The notes beneath the pieces were generated by a model that saw only the letters and a program-made list of their open reading frames with translations, was not told the DNA's origin and did not search any database. Below, piece after piece: positions 1-8,687 of a DNA stretch of 64,000 nt (positions within the stretch are counted from its first letter, which is position 1; the number at the start of each line of letters is the position of its first letter). The stretch is taken from positions 496,001 through 560,000 of the forward strand of contig CAWCOV010000015.1 in the NCBI GenBank assembly GCA_963797255.1, in the 5' to 3' direction. Position numbers and translations under genes: made by a program. This stretch comes from JANXZS01 sp963797255 (GTDB taxonomy: Bacteria > Acidobacteriota > Terriglobia > Terriglobales > Acidobacteriaceae).

Positions 1-381
1 CACGCCTGTTTTGGGATCTGCGGGAAGCTTGGGATCGATGGCGTAGACATTAAAGTTTTCATCACCGCCAGCATCTTGTGAGTAAAGAAGATACTTCGAA
101 TCCTTGCTCCAGAAATAGGTGCGAATGGGCCGCGTAGCCTCCGCGCTAACGGGCTTGGCCGCGCTGAATGGCTCTGAAACTTTCTTCACCCAGATGTTGC
201 GTGTCCCCTTGTAGGGCTTGAGGAAGGAGAGGTATTGGCCATCGGGCGAGATCTGCGCGCCGGCGATTTGCACTTCGCCGAAAAAGAGCTGACGGTCGAT
301 GATGGGCGGTTGTTGCGCGATGATGCAAAGTGGTGAGGCGAGGCAGAGGGAAGTTATTGCGCCGAGCAGAATGTTCTTCAT
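1..381 (-). CDS. S9 family peptidase (prolyl oligopeptidase type), N-terminal fragment
   Basis: Partial gene running off the left edge; only the first 127 codons are present. The protein starts MKNILLGAITSLCLA, a typical Sec signal peptide ending near residue 22. It continues with the phrase AQISPDGQYLSFLKPYKGTR, then NIWVKKV and YFWSKDSKYLLYSQDAGGDEN. These are the blade repeats of the N-terminal beta-propeller found in dipeptidyl-aminopeptidase/acylaminoacyl-peptidase proteins. The catalytic alpha/beta-hydrolase domain would lie outside the window, so activity cannot be judged. The expected role is hydrolysis of oligopeptides in the periplasm. Family assignment rests on the propeller phrases only. 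Confidence 0.75.
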   Translation of the reverse strand, partial: MKNILLGAITSLCLASPLCIIAQQPPIIDRQLFFGEVQIAGAQISPDGQYLSFLKPYKGTRNIWVKKVSEPFSAAKPVSAEATRPIRTYFWSKDSKYLLYSQDAGGDENFNVYAIDPKLPADPKTGV

Positions 382-456
382 TTTAGGCTCCCGGGGTCTA
401 TCAATTAGCGTCGTCTGAAGATACCGCAGTGGATACGGGAAAGGGAATTCCTGCGA

Positions 457-816
457 CTACGCGTTCGATGTCGCCTCGGTGAACTTCAGAATGTTACCGG
501 AGTCATCCTTCACTCGGAATTCGCGGTTTCCCCAAGGCTTAAGTTCGATGGGCTGCGTTATATGAGCGTCGTGCTGCGAGAGTTCTTCATGCAAAGCTTC
601 GAGATCAGGCGTGAAAATGTGGACGCCGACCGGCACCAGACTGGCGTCGTCTTGAAAGAGATGAATGGCAACGTCGTCTCGCTCAACAATGGCATAGTCA
701 CCGCCGGGCATCTGCATTGCCAGTTCAAAGCCGAGACTTTCTTCGTAATACTTGATGGAATTTTGCAGATTGGAGACAGGGAGTTCCGGGGCAATGCGGG
801 AAAGTGCTGCCATCAA
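457..816 (-). CDS. VOC superfamily (glyoxalase/bleomycin-resistance-like) protein
   Basis: Protein of 119 residues, the usual size of a single VOC module. It begins with APELPVSNLQNSIKYYEESLGFEL, the first beta-alpha-beta unit of the fold. It ends with the second unit, FRVKDDSGNILKFTEA, in which the Glu near the C-terminus sits where VOC enzymes carry a metal ligand. VOC proteins include glyoxalases, dioxygenases and antibiotic-binding proteins; the substrate cannot be told from sequence. It has no signal peptide and is probably cytoplasmic. It stands alone between an S9 peptidase and a DHA2 exporter on the same strand. A second, unrelated VOC gene lies at 4609-5049. Confidence 0.85.
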   Translation of the reverse strand: MMAALSRIAPELPVSNLQNSIKYYEESLGFELAMQMPGGDYAIVERDDVAIHLFQDDASLVPVGVHIFTPDLEALHEELSQHDAHITQPIELKPWGNREFRVKDDSGNILKFTEATSNA

Positions 817-938
817 TCGACCTCCTATACGATGACACCCCGGCCTAACGCGCGAGGGTCATTGCGTTGCGTCAGAGGTTTATCTTGCAATGAATTGTGA
901 AGCGCGTGCAATCGATTTGAAATCGAAGATGGATGCGG

Positions 939-2616
939 TTAGTGAACGGCGATCTGTGTTTTTTCGCCACGAGGGGAATTCTTCTTGAGCAGGAAGGCCA
1001 TGGGAATCATTAGCAAGGAGGCAGCGCAGAGGATGTAGAAGACGTCCACGTAGGCGAGCGCTTCTGCCTGATGAAGCAGTTGCGAGTAGATGCGGCCCTT
1101 GCGCTAACCCGGCGGCGTTGCCTTTCCCCAACGAGGTACCAAAGCTGTTTTTGAGGGCCGTGACCTGTGTCTGGAAAGCAGGATCGGTTGGTGTGAGGTA
1201 CTTGCGCATCTGGTCGAGATGAAATTGCCCGCGCTCGGTGACCATCGCATTGGTAAGAGCGATCAGGATGCTTCCGCCAATGTTTCGGACGAAGTTGATG
1301 AGTCCTGAAACCTGGTTGTTCTTCTCGCGCGGCATATCAAAATAGGCTGCGGTTGTAACCGATATAAAGACGAAGGGAATAGCGGCCACCTGCACGACGC
1401 GCAGCCAGGAAGCGAATCCGAAGCTCATGAGCAGGCTGAGGTGAGTAGCGGTGTAGTAGTAGGAGAGCGCGAAGAAGACGAAGCCTGCGGCGATGAGATT
1501 TCGTGCGGGGAAGCGGCTGACGGCCTGGCCTGCAAAAGGCATGACGAATACGAGCGCGAGCCCGCCGCCGGAGAGTGTGAAGCCGGCGATGGTTGCGGTA
1601 TAGCCAAGTTGCGTCTGCAGAAATTGCGGCTGTAAGACGGTTGTGGCGTTGAGCAGGCCCCCAGTGAGCAGCATAAGGAAACAGCAAACAGCAAAATTCC
1701 GAACCTTGAAAAGCTTGAGGTCCATGAGCGGCTTCTCGCGAAACCACTCCCACACAATGAGGACGGTAAAAGAAACCGCGAAGATGATTCCGCTAGCGAC
1801 GATGAAGTTAGATCCGAACCAGTCTTTCTCTTCTCCCTTGTCCAGCATGATTTGCAGGGCACCCATTGAGACGATGAGAAGCGAGAGGCCGACGTAGTCG
1901 AGTGTGAACAGATTCTTTTTGTCGGGCTTGGCGTACGGAGGATCTTCGATGAGCCGCTGCGTGAGAAAAAAGGTCAGGATGCCGACGGGAACATTGATAT
2001 AGAAGATCCAGTTCCATGAGTAGTTGTCGGTAATCCATCCGCCGAGAGATGGGCCGATGGAGGGCGCGAGAACTGCCACCAATCCATAGAGAGAGAAAGC
2101 GAGGCCGCGCTTAGAAGGTTCGAATGAATCCGCCATAATGGCCTGCGCCATTGGCTGCAAGCCGCCGCCACCGAGGCCCTGGAAAATACGAAAGAGCAGA
2201 AGCAATCCGAGCGTGGGAGCAATGCCGCAAAGAAAAGAACTGACGGTAAAGATGACAATGCAAAGCATGAAGAAATTCTTGCGGCCGATGACGCTCGCGG
2301 CCCATCCGCCCATGGGAAGTACGATTGCGTTGGCAACGAGATAAGAGGTGAGAACCCAGGTGCCTTCGTCGAAACTAGCGCCGAGGCTCCCGGCTATGTG
2401 AGGAAGGGCAACGTTGGCGATGCTGGTATCGAGGACCTCCATAAATGCGGCGAGGGCAACCGTCGCAGCGATGAGCCAGGGATTCGTTCGTGGACGCCAT
2501 GCAGCATTGGCGGCAGCGATTGCCGCTGCTGAAGTGGGATCTGCCAATGCAGTCTCTGCTGCCAAAGCGCTCGATTTCCTTCCAGGTAGATTTAGTGCCA
2601 GCGCGGCGTGGCCCAT
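939..2616 (-). CDS. DHA2-family MFS multidrug exporter (EmrB/QacA-like), 3' frameshift
   Basis: Proton-driven drug efflux protein with about 14 membrane segments. After a 45-residue cytoplasmic leader comes MEVLDTSIANVALPHIAGSL, the drug:H+ antiporter motif in TM1. It is followed by GRKNFFMLCIVIF (motif A loop) and the PSIGPSLGGWITDNYSW antiporter motif C region. The reading frame is normal to about position 1100. There the annotated frame turns to unrelated sequence and runs on to 880. The neighbouring frame encodes RIYSQLLHQAEALAYVDVFY and a last hydrophobic helix, and stops at 939. Removing one base near 1094-1098 gives a normal 558-residue protein. The EmrA and TolC partners usually found beside emrB are not adjacent. 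Confidence 0.88.
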
Positions 2617-2765
2617 GTAGCATGCTGCTCAACCGGGCATGCGGGACAAATACAATTCTGCAACCGCTTTCGAATAGATGCAGCTCAACCAACGAAAGAC
2701 GCGGAGATGTGGAAGATTCTGTCGCAAGGGAAGTCGCACTGGACTGGCCCAGAACATTGACACGA

Positions 2766-3437
2766 CTAGGTTAGATGCTTCTTGAGAAAAGCGAGTGAGC
2801 GTTCGCGCGCTAGTTTGGCGGCGGGGGGATTGTAATTGGGGCGCGGTTGGCAGTCGAATGCGTGTCCTGCGTCGTACCAATAGAATTCAACTTCAGGATG
2901 CGCCGCTTGAACTTTTTCCACATCCGCGACGGGGATGTGTGTGTCGTTCTTACCGAAGTGGAGCATGACGGGGCAGGTGGGCTTTGCGCCGACGTTTTGG
3001 GCGATGCGGCTACCATAATATCCAACAACCACGGCAGGATTTATGTGCGCAGCAGCCAGCCACGCGAGGGTTCCTCCGAAGCAGTAACCGATGACGCCGA
3101 CTTTCTTGCCTGTCGAAGTGGCCGCGAACTCCATCGCCGCCGCGATATCGAGCATCATTTTTTGCGGGTCGAGTTTATGCGCGATCGAGATTCCTTTTTG
3201 CATGTCTTGCTGTTCGTAGCCGAGCTCGAGTCCGGGCTCCATGCGATCAAAAATGGCGGGCGCTATCGCGAGGAATCCGTCTTTCGCATAGCTATCGGTC
3301 ACGTTGCGGATGTGCGCATTGACTCCGAATATTTCCTGGATCACGACCAATCCTGCGATCGGCTCGCCCGCAGGCTTTGACACGTATGCGCTGAGTTCCT
3401 GACCGTCTGCTGCGTGCAGTTGCACAAATTCGCCCAT
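2766..3437 (-). CDS. Dienelactone hydrolase family protein
   Basis: Alpha/beta-hydrolase of 223 residues. The nucleophile is Cys119 in VIGYCFGG, the acid is Asp165 in FGKNDTHIP, and the base is His192 in YDAGHAF. Glu35 in VVIQEIFG matches the conserved Glu that primes the Cys in dienelactone hydrolases. Such enzymes open dienelactones from chloroaromatic breakdown, but many homologues act on other esters or lactones, so the substrate is unknown. An upstream start at 3467 is possible. I prefer 3437 because AGGAG lies eight bases before it and the homologous region starts there. No signal peptide, so cytoplasmic. Confidence 0.88.
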   Translation of the reverse strand: MGEFVQLHAADGQELSAYVSKPAGEPIAGLVVIQEIFGVNAHIRNVTDSYAKDGFLAIAPAIFDRMEPGLELGYEQQDMQKGISIAHKLDPQKMMLDIAAAMEFAATSTGKKVGVIGYCFGGTLAWLAAAHINPAVVVGYYGSRIAQNVGAKPTCPVMLHFGKNDTHIPVADVEKVQAAHPEVEFYWYDAGHAFDCQPRPNYNPPAAKLARERSLAFLKKHLT

Positions 3438-3678
3438 CGACAATACTCCTTGACACTCAGTATCCATGTATCAAAGGAAAGCAATCAAGCTCAGGCGAAG
3501 TGCGCAGGTCGGCGCGCTACAGGAATCGAGGCATGCGAGAATCTGTCGCGGCGAAGCCTCAAAGATTCATATCGTCAAACGGTTGATTCGTATTGCGTTT
3601 CTGAAGACGAAGGAAGATTCCGAATTGGGCTTGCGGGAAAGTCTGGGCTTTGCTAATGTGCAACCGGGAGGTTGCGTA

Positions 3679-4164
3679 ATGAGCGATCGCATTCAGAAGG
3701 AAATTCTCTTGAGGGCACCCATGGATCGGGTGTGGCGGGCGCTGACCGACTCGTCCGAATTTGGATATTGGTTCGGGGTGAAGTTCGACGCCCCGTTTGA
3801 GCCGGGCGCGCCGATGAGTGGCGTGATGGTTACGACACAAGTGGATCCTAATGTTGCCGAAATGCAGCGGCAATACGAAGGAAAGCCGTTCAAACTGACG
3901 ATTGTGGAGATGAAGCCCGAGCAACTGTTCTCATTTCGCTGGCACCCTCACGCCGTGGAACCAGGCATGTACGACTCGAGCGATCCAACTACACTGGTGG
4001 AATTCAAACTCACAAAGACGACGCAGGGAGTGTTACTGACGGTTACGGAATCCGGCTTTGACAACATCCCCGTTGAGCACAGGGCGAAGGCGTTCCAGGC
4101 AAATGAAGGCGGATGGAGCCTGATGATTAAGGTGATCGAGGAGTATCTTGCCCAAGCCGCGTAA
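3679..4164 (+). CDS. SRPBCC (AHSA1-like) domain protein
   Basis: Protein of 161 residues with the START-like AHSA1 fold. It opens with the phrase IQKEILLRAPMDRVWRALTD and then SSEFGYWFGVKFDAPFEPG. It ends in GGWSLMIKVIEEYLAQAA, the long C-terminal helix of the family. The start is set by GGGAGG at 3666-3671. These proteins bind hydrophobic ligands in a cavity, and many of them pair with an ArsR-type repressor, as here. The downstream repressor gene overlaps its last 17 bases, so the two are co-transcribed. The ligand is unknown. Confidence 0.87.
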   Translation: MSDRIQKEILLRAPMDRVWRALTDSSEFGYWFGVKFDAPFEPGAPMSGVMVTTQVDPNVAEMQRQYEGKPFKLTIVEMKPEQLFSFRWHPHAVEPGMYDSSDPTTLVEFKLTKTTQGVLLTVTESGFDNIPVEHRAKAFQANEGGWSLMIKVIEEYLAQAA

Positions 4165-4495
4165 GTCGAAGACCCGGACGAATGCAGGAGCCGTAGCGCC
4201 GTTGTTCGCTGCGTTGGGAGACGAGACCCGGTTGCGTCTCGTCTTCCGCATTTGCCGCGAGGGACCGCTGTCGATCACATCATTGACGGACGGAGCCGAT
4301 GTGACGCGGCAGGCGATTACCAAGCATCTGCGCACGATGGAGCATGCAGGGCTGATGCGCAGTGTGCGGAATGGCCGCGAGAGCGTGTGGCAATTGGAAG
4401 GGGATCGTTTGGAAGAAGCGCGGCATTACTTCGATTTGATATCACGGCAATGGGACGATTCACTCTCCCGCTTGAAGGTCCTGGTTGAGGATTAA
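4148..4495 (+). CDS. ArsR-family winged-helix transcriptional regulator
   Basis: Regulator of 115 residues starting at TTG, with GAGGAG at 4138-4143 inside the upstream SRPBCC gene. The core reads LFAALGDETRLRLVFRICRE, then SITSLTDGADVTRQAITKHL as the DNA-recognition helix-turn-helix, and VRNGRESVWQLEG as the wing. There is no CxC metal site in the helix, so it is not an arsenic or zinc sensor of the classical kind. It belongs to the ArsR branch that travels with AHSA1 proteins and is likely a repressor of its own operon. The usual order, regulator first, is inverted here. Confidence 0.88.
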   Translation: MPKPRKSKTRTNAGAVAPLFAALGDETRLRLVFRICREGPLSITSLTDGADVTRQAITKHLRTMEHAGLMRSVRNGRESVWQLEGDRLEEARHYFDLISRQWDDSLSRLKVLVED

Positions 4496-4608
4496 GGTGC
4501 GGGATACCGGGCCACTCCGACGAATGAAGCGCATGACAATTCACATTGCGTAGTGGGACACTGTCCACAATGCCGGAGTTTTCGGCCCGTTGAGTGGAGG
4601 ATGTTTCG

Positions 4609-5049
4609 ATGACAGAGGGAGAGAGATCGAACGTGGGTTTCGAGGGAGTTTGCCCGATCCTTCGAGTGCAGAATCTGGCTGCCAGTATTGAATACTACGT
4701 TGGCAAGATGGGTTTCAAGGTGGACTGGCGGGCTCCGGGCTTTGCGTCGGTCTCGCGTGGGCAATGCCATATTTTTCTAAGCGTGGGCGATCAAGGAAAT
4801 CCGGGGTCGTGGGTGTGGGTTGGGGTGGAAGACGCGGAGAAATTGTTCGCGGAATATCTCGAGAGCGGTGCGCGAGTGCGGCATCCTCCGACTAACTACT
4901 CATGGGCTTACGAGATGCAGGTGGAAGACCTGGACGGAAATATTCTGCGACTCGGTTCAGAACAGCGGGATGAACCCATTGGAGAGTGGCTGGACATGCG
5001 GGGTGTGCGCTGGGTGCAGTCGGCCGAGGGAGAGTGGGAGAAGGCCTGA
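4609..5049 (+). CDS. VOC superfamily (glyoxalase/bleomycin-resistance-like) protein
   Basis: Single VOC module of about 146 residues. The first half carries VCPILRVQNLAASIEYYVGKMGFKVD-type sequence (listed here only as family cue), then GQCHIFLSVGDQGNPGSWVW. The second half has YEMQVEDLDGNILRLGSE, the canonical D-P/L-D-G-N-x-L ending of bleomycin-resistance-like proteins. The start at 4609 has GGAGG at 4596-4600; a GTG at 4594 in the same frame overlaps this site and is less likely. The gene lies about 110 bases after the SRPBCC/ArsR pair and may belong to the same detoxification-type cluster. No substrate can be assigned. Confidence 0.85.
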   Translation: MTEGERSNVGFEGVCPILRVQNLAASIEYYVGKMGFKVDWRAPGFASVSRGQCHIFLSVGDQGNPGSWVWVGVEDAEKLFAEYLESGARVRHPPTNYSWAYEMQVEDLDGNILRLGSEQRDEPIGEWLDMRGVRWVQSAEGEWEKA

Positions 5050-5140
5050 AGTGTTTCAATCCGGCTGTAGCGGAACCTTTAATCCCATAGAAAATGGATT
5101 AATAATCTCGCCCCCTTGACATCCGACAGGAGACAGATGC

Positions 5141-5497
5141 ATGCTCTTGTTGATTGTCGAGGGGAAGATGCCGCCATCCACCGATTTGCTGCAAGGGACG
5201 CTCGATCTACTCATCCTGAGAACAGTTGCGCTCGAGCCGATGCATGGCTGGGGAATCGCGCAGCGCATTCAACAGGTGTCGAATGAGGCGCTGCTGATCG
5301 GGCAGGGATCGCTTTATCCGGCGCTGCACAGGCTGGAGTACAAGGGGCTGATCCAATCGGACTGGGGTTCTTCAGAAAACAATCGCAAGGCCAAGTTCTA
5401 CTCGCTGACACGTGCGGGAAAGAAGCAACTCGAAGTCGAGTTGAAAGACTGGGAACGGCTTACGAATGCCATTTCACTGGTGCTGAAGCGAGTGTAG
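5141..5497 (+). CDS. PadR-family transcriptional regulator
   Basis: Regulator of 118 residues. It has LLQGTLDLLILRTVALEPMH, then GWGIAQRIQQVSNEALLIGQ, GSLYPALHRLEYKGLIQSDW, and the wing AKFYSLTRAGKKQLE. This is the short, acidobacterial-type PadR that almost always precedes an ADOP permease. The permease follows after nine bases, so the two form an operon. An AGGAG at 5128-5132 supports the start at 5141; ATG 5168 is an in-frame alternative that matches the usual N-terminus of relatives (MPPSTDLLQG). It probably represses the permease gene in response to a small ligand. Confidence 0.92.
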   Translation: MLLLIVEGKMPPSTDLLQGTLDLLILRTVALEPMHGWGIAQRIQQVSNEALLIGQGSLYPALHRLEYKGLIQSDWGSSENNRKAKFYSLTRAGKKQLEVELKDWERLTNAISLVLKRV

Positions 5498-5506
5498 GAG
5501 GCTGCG

Positions 5507-8144
5507 ATGCTGAGAGAATTTCTGTCACGTTTACGCTTTCTGCTGCACGGAAAAACACGCGGCGAAGTTGACGAGGAACTGCAGTTCCATCTCGATCAGC
5601 AGGTGAATGCGTATATCGCAGCGGGCATGTCGCTGGAGCAGGCGCGGCAGAACGCTGCGATTGCGTTCGGCGGGGTTGAGCGCACACGCGAGGAGTGTAG
5701 AGCCGAGCAGCCAAGTCATCGCGTTGAAATCTTTATGGAAGACGTGCGATATGCGCTGCGCGGATTTCGCCGTGCTCCTACTTTCACAATCACGGTGGTG
5801 CTCACGCTGATGCTCGGCATCGGCGCGACCACAGCGGTGTTTAGCGTCGTGGATCGCATCCTGTTTCGCAGCTTGCCTTATGCGCATGCGGATCGGCTGG
5901 TTTCCGTCGGCCTGATAGCTCCCATCGTTCCGCAGGAGTTCATGCTGGGCGGTTCCTATTATGAATGGCGCGATCATCAGACTCCATTCGAGACATTTAC
6001 TTCGGAGACGGGAGTAAATCCGTGCGATCTGACGGAGCAGAATCCTGCGCGTCTGCGCTGTGCCACGGTGGAAGGCAATTTTCTTCCGGCGATGGGCGTG
6101 AGATTGTTCAGCGGTCGCAATTTCACGGCAGAAGAGGATCGTCCCAATGGACCGAGAGTCGCGCTGATTTCTTATTCACTTTGGAAAAGCCACTTCGGTG
6201 GGGACGCGGGAATTCTGAATAAGCTGGTGAGCCTGGACGGTCGGCAAACGCGCGTGATTGGTGTGCTGCCGAAGGATTTTGAGATGCCGGCGCTTGAAGC
6301 TACAGACGTGGTTCTGCCGCAGGCGTTGGACGAGGCGGAGCAGCGCAAGGCTGATCCCGGGCGGGTGATGTATGCGTTTGCGCGGCTGAAGCCGGGAGTG
6401 AGTGCGGAGCAGGCGAAACGGGAATTGCAACCGGTGTTCGACTATTCGTTGCGGCTGGCTCCGGCGCAGTTTCGTAAAGAGATTCACGTGCAGGTGCGGT
6501 CGTTGCGCGACCGGCAGATGCATGATGTGCGGCTGATTGCTTGGGTACTGTTTGGAGTTGTGGTGGCCGTACTGCTGATCGCGTGTGGCAATGTTGCCAG
6601 CTTATTAATGGCGAGGGCGGCGGTTCGCGAAAGAGAGTTGGCGGTGCGTTTCGCGCTGGGCGCAGGAAGATTGCGGCTGGTCCGGCAGGCGTTGACGGAA
6701 TCGTTTGTGCTGTCTGTAGCGGGAGGTGTCGCGGGATTCGCTTTCGCCGAAATATTGTTGCGAGTCTTTGTCGCAATGGCGCCGGAGGGTTTGCCATTCG
6801 TGGCGAAGGCGCGAATTGATTTAAGGATATTTTTGTTCACGTTGGCGATATCGCTGGTGTGCGGAATTGTGATCGGTATTGTTCCAGCGCTGCAACGGCT
6901 TCGTGCGGAGGCACTAACTGGGCGAACCGCGATCAACGTATCGCATGCCATTTTGCGGAAATGGCTGGTGGTGGGACAGATCGCCGCCAGCATGGTGCTG
7001 CTGGCCGGAGGTGCGCTGCTATTCCGCAGCTATCTCAACTTGAACAGCCAACATTTGGGAATGCGAACAGAGAGCGTGGTGACGGCGAGCGTTTCCCTTG
7101 GCCAACATGAGTATGCGACGCCGGAAAGGCAGATGGCATTCTTCGAGCAGTTGCAGAGAAACCTGAAATACGGGCCAGGGATTAACTCGGTCGCGATGAG
7201 CGACTCGTTGCCACCGGGCGGCGACCAGCGCGAGCAAATTTATGCTTCGATCTATGTCGAGGGCAGGCCAAAATTTACGGATGGTACCGGCGGCAGGGTG
7301 GCATGGCGTTGGATATCGCCGGACTACTTCAGAGTTCTTGATATTCCTATCGTGCAGGGGTCAGCATTCACGGATGAGGAGGTTTCTTCGAAAGAACACT
7401 TCGTCGTTTTGAGTAGCCAACTTGCGGCGAGAATGTTTCCCGGGCGAGATTCGATCGGGCAGCATTTGAGCCTGTCGTCCGGGTTGCCGGACCATCCTCT
7501 ATACACGATTGTTGGCGTTGCGGCGGATGTGAAAAATAGTGGCCTTGCTGGTGGTGACCTGCCGGAGTATTACCGGCTAAGGCGAAACCAGGTAGAGGAT
7601 TGGGACCGCCACAGCGTGTTTTTGTTGAAGACAAATTTACCGGCGAGCGTGGTTGAGAAGTGGGTGCGCTGCGCAAGTCGCAGCGCTTGATCCCAAGGTG
7701 CCGGTGGAGGTGCAGACACTTTCTGAGCGAGTGAACCGGATGGCGGATCAGCCGCGATTTGAAACGCTGCTGGTAAGTTTCTTTGCGTCAACGGGACTGC
7801 TGCTGGCGATTGTGGGGCTGTATGGAGTGATTGCATTTTTGGTGGCGCAACGCACGCAGGAGATCGGCGTCCGCATGGCACTGGGTGCGACGCGGCGTGA
7901 CATTTTGAAGCTGGTGTTGGCCAACGGCGTCAGGCTCATTGTGCCCGGCGCAATTCTTGGAACCGTGCTGGCACTCGGATTGTCGCGCGTGCTGGCGACG
8001 CTGCTTTTCAGCATTGGCCCGCGTGATCCGCTGACGTTTGCGGTGGTGACGGCGGGACTCATTGGAGTCGCACTTCTGGCGACGTTGATTCCCGCAGTCT
8101 CTGCAGTGAAGGTGGATCCCACGGTGGCGTTGCGCTGCGAATAG
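5507..8144 (+). pseudogene. ADOP-family FtsX/MacB-like ABC permease, split by a +1 frameshift
   Basis: Fusion permease of the acidobacterial duplicated-orphan-permease type, about 878 residues when repaired. The first 60 residues hold the family leader (EVDEELQFHLDQQVNAYI). TM1 follows near residue 95 with a MacB periplasmic domain after it, then an FtsX block (ACGNVASLLMARAAVRERELA), a second periplasmic domain and a last FtsX block (FLVAQRTQEIGVRMALGATR). The first frame stops at 7690 after VVEKWVRCASRSA. The next frame supplies QVAALDPKVPVEVQTLSERV and runs to 8144. Removing one base near 7668-7672 joins them. SD TAGGAGG precedes the start. No ATPase gene is adjacent, as is normal for ADOP. 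Function in transport or envelope stress is inferred from the family. A sequencing indel is as likely as real inactivation. Confidence 0.88.
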
Positions 8145-8145
8145 T

Positions 8146-8601
8146 TTAGAGGCCGGTGTATTCGGGCGTGTAGCCGCTCATCAGGTGGCCCGGAGGAATG
8201 ACCTGGCGCACAGGAATTTCATCGGCGAACTTCGACGTTTTTACCCAGTGCCACGCGTGCGCAGCCTCGTTCGCATAGAAGTAGCGAATGTCGGCCTGCA
8301 TGAGAACGGTGGAGCGGGTAAGGTCGGCGAGGAGTTCTTCCCACGTACGCGCGCCAATGATGGCGACACGTGCGATGGGGCCTCCAAACTTGTGGAGGAA
8401 GCGAAGCTCCTCCCAGTAGGCAGCCCAGCCAATACTTTCGACGGCGGTCAGGTCGAGGAGCAATCCGATGGGGTTGCCGTGGGCAGCGGCGATCTCGCGC
8501 TCGATGCGCGGCTCAATGGCTTGCAAATCTTCTGTCGTGATTTTGCTGGACCCTTTGAATCCGAGCGCACCGTGTCCTGAGTCCTGAAGTATTTCGATCA
8601 T
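8146..8601 (-). CDS. STAS/SpoIIAA-like protein
   Basis: Protein of about 151 residues. It shows ILQDSGHGALGFKGSSKITT at the N-terminus, the central GNPIGLLLDLTAVESIGW strand, and IARVAIIGARTWEELLADLT followed by YFYANEAAHAWHWVK. This is the SpoIIAA-like (Sec14/STAS-fold) family of small soluble bacterial proteins. Some members bind lipids or act as regulators; no specific role is known here. The start at 8601 has GAGGG closely upstream, while the upstream in-frame ATG at 8628 has no ribosome-binding site. The gene converges on the ADOP gene with one base between them. Confidence 0.75.
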   Translation of the reverse strand: MIEILQDSGHGALGFKGSSKITTEDLQAIEPRIEREIAAAHGNPIGLLLDLTAVESIGWAAYWEELRFLHKFGGPIARVAIIGARTWEELLADLTRSTVLMQADIRYFYANEAAHAWHWVKTSKFADEIPVRQVIPPGHLMSGYTPEYTGL

Positions 8602-8687
8602 CTCTACCCTCAAATCAGCTGCTGTCATTGCGCAAATTCGCGCACTCTGAGCCTAACTCAATTTCAGGAAATTGTTCGCGGCATGGT

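Noticed and set aside
4148..4495. Arsenic or zinc-sensing ArsR/SmtB repressor
   Set aside because: No metal-binding Cys or His pair in the recognition or C-terminal helices.
7660..7680. Programmed ribosomal frameshift in the ADOP gene
   Set aside because: No slippery heptamer or downstream pseudoknot is visible, and ADOP genes are normally read in one frame.
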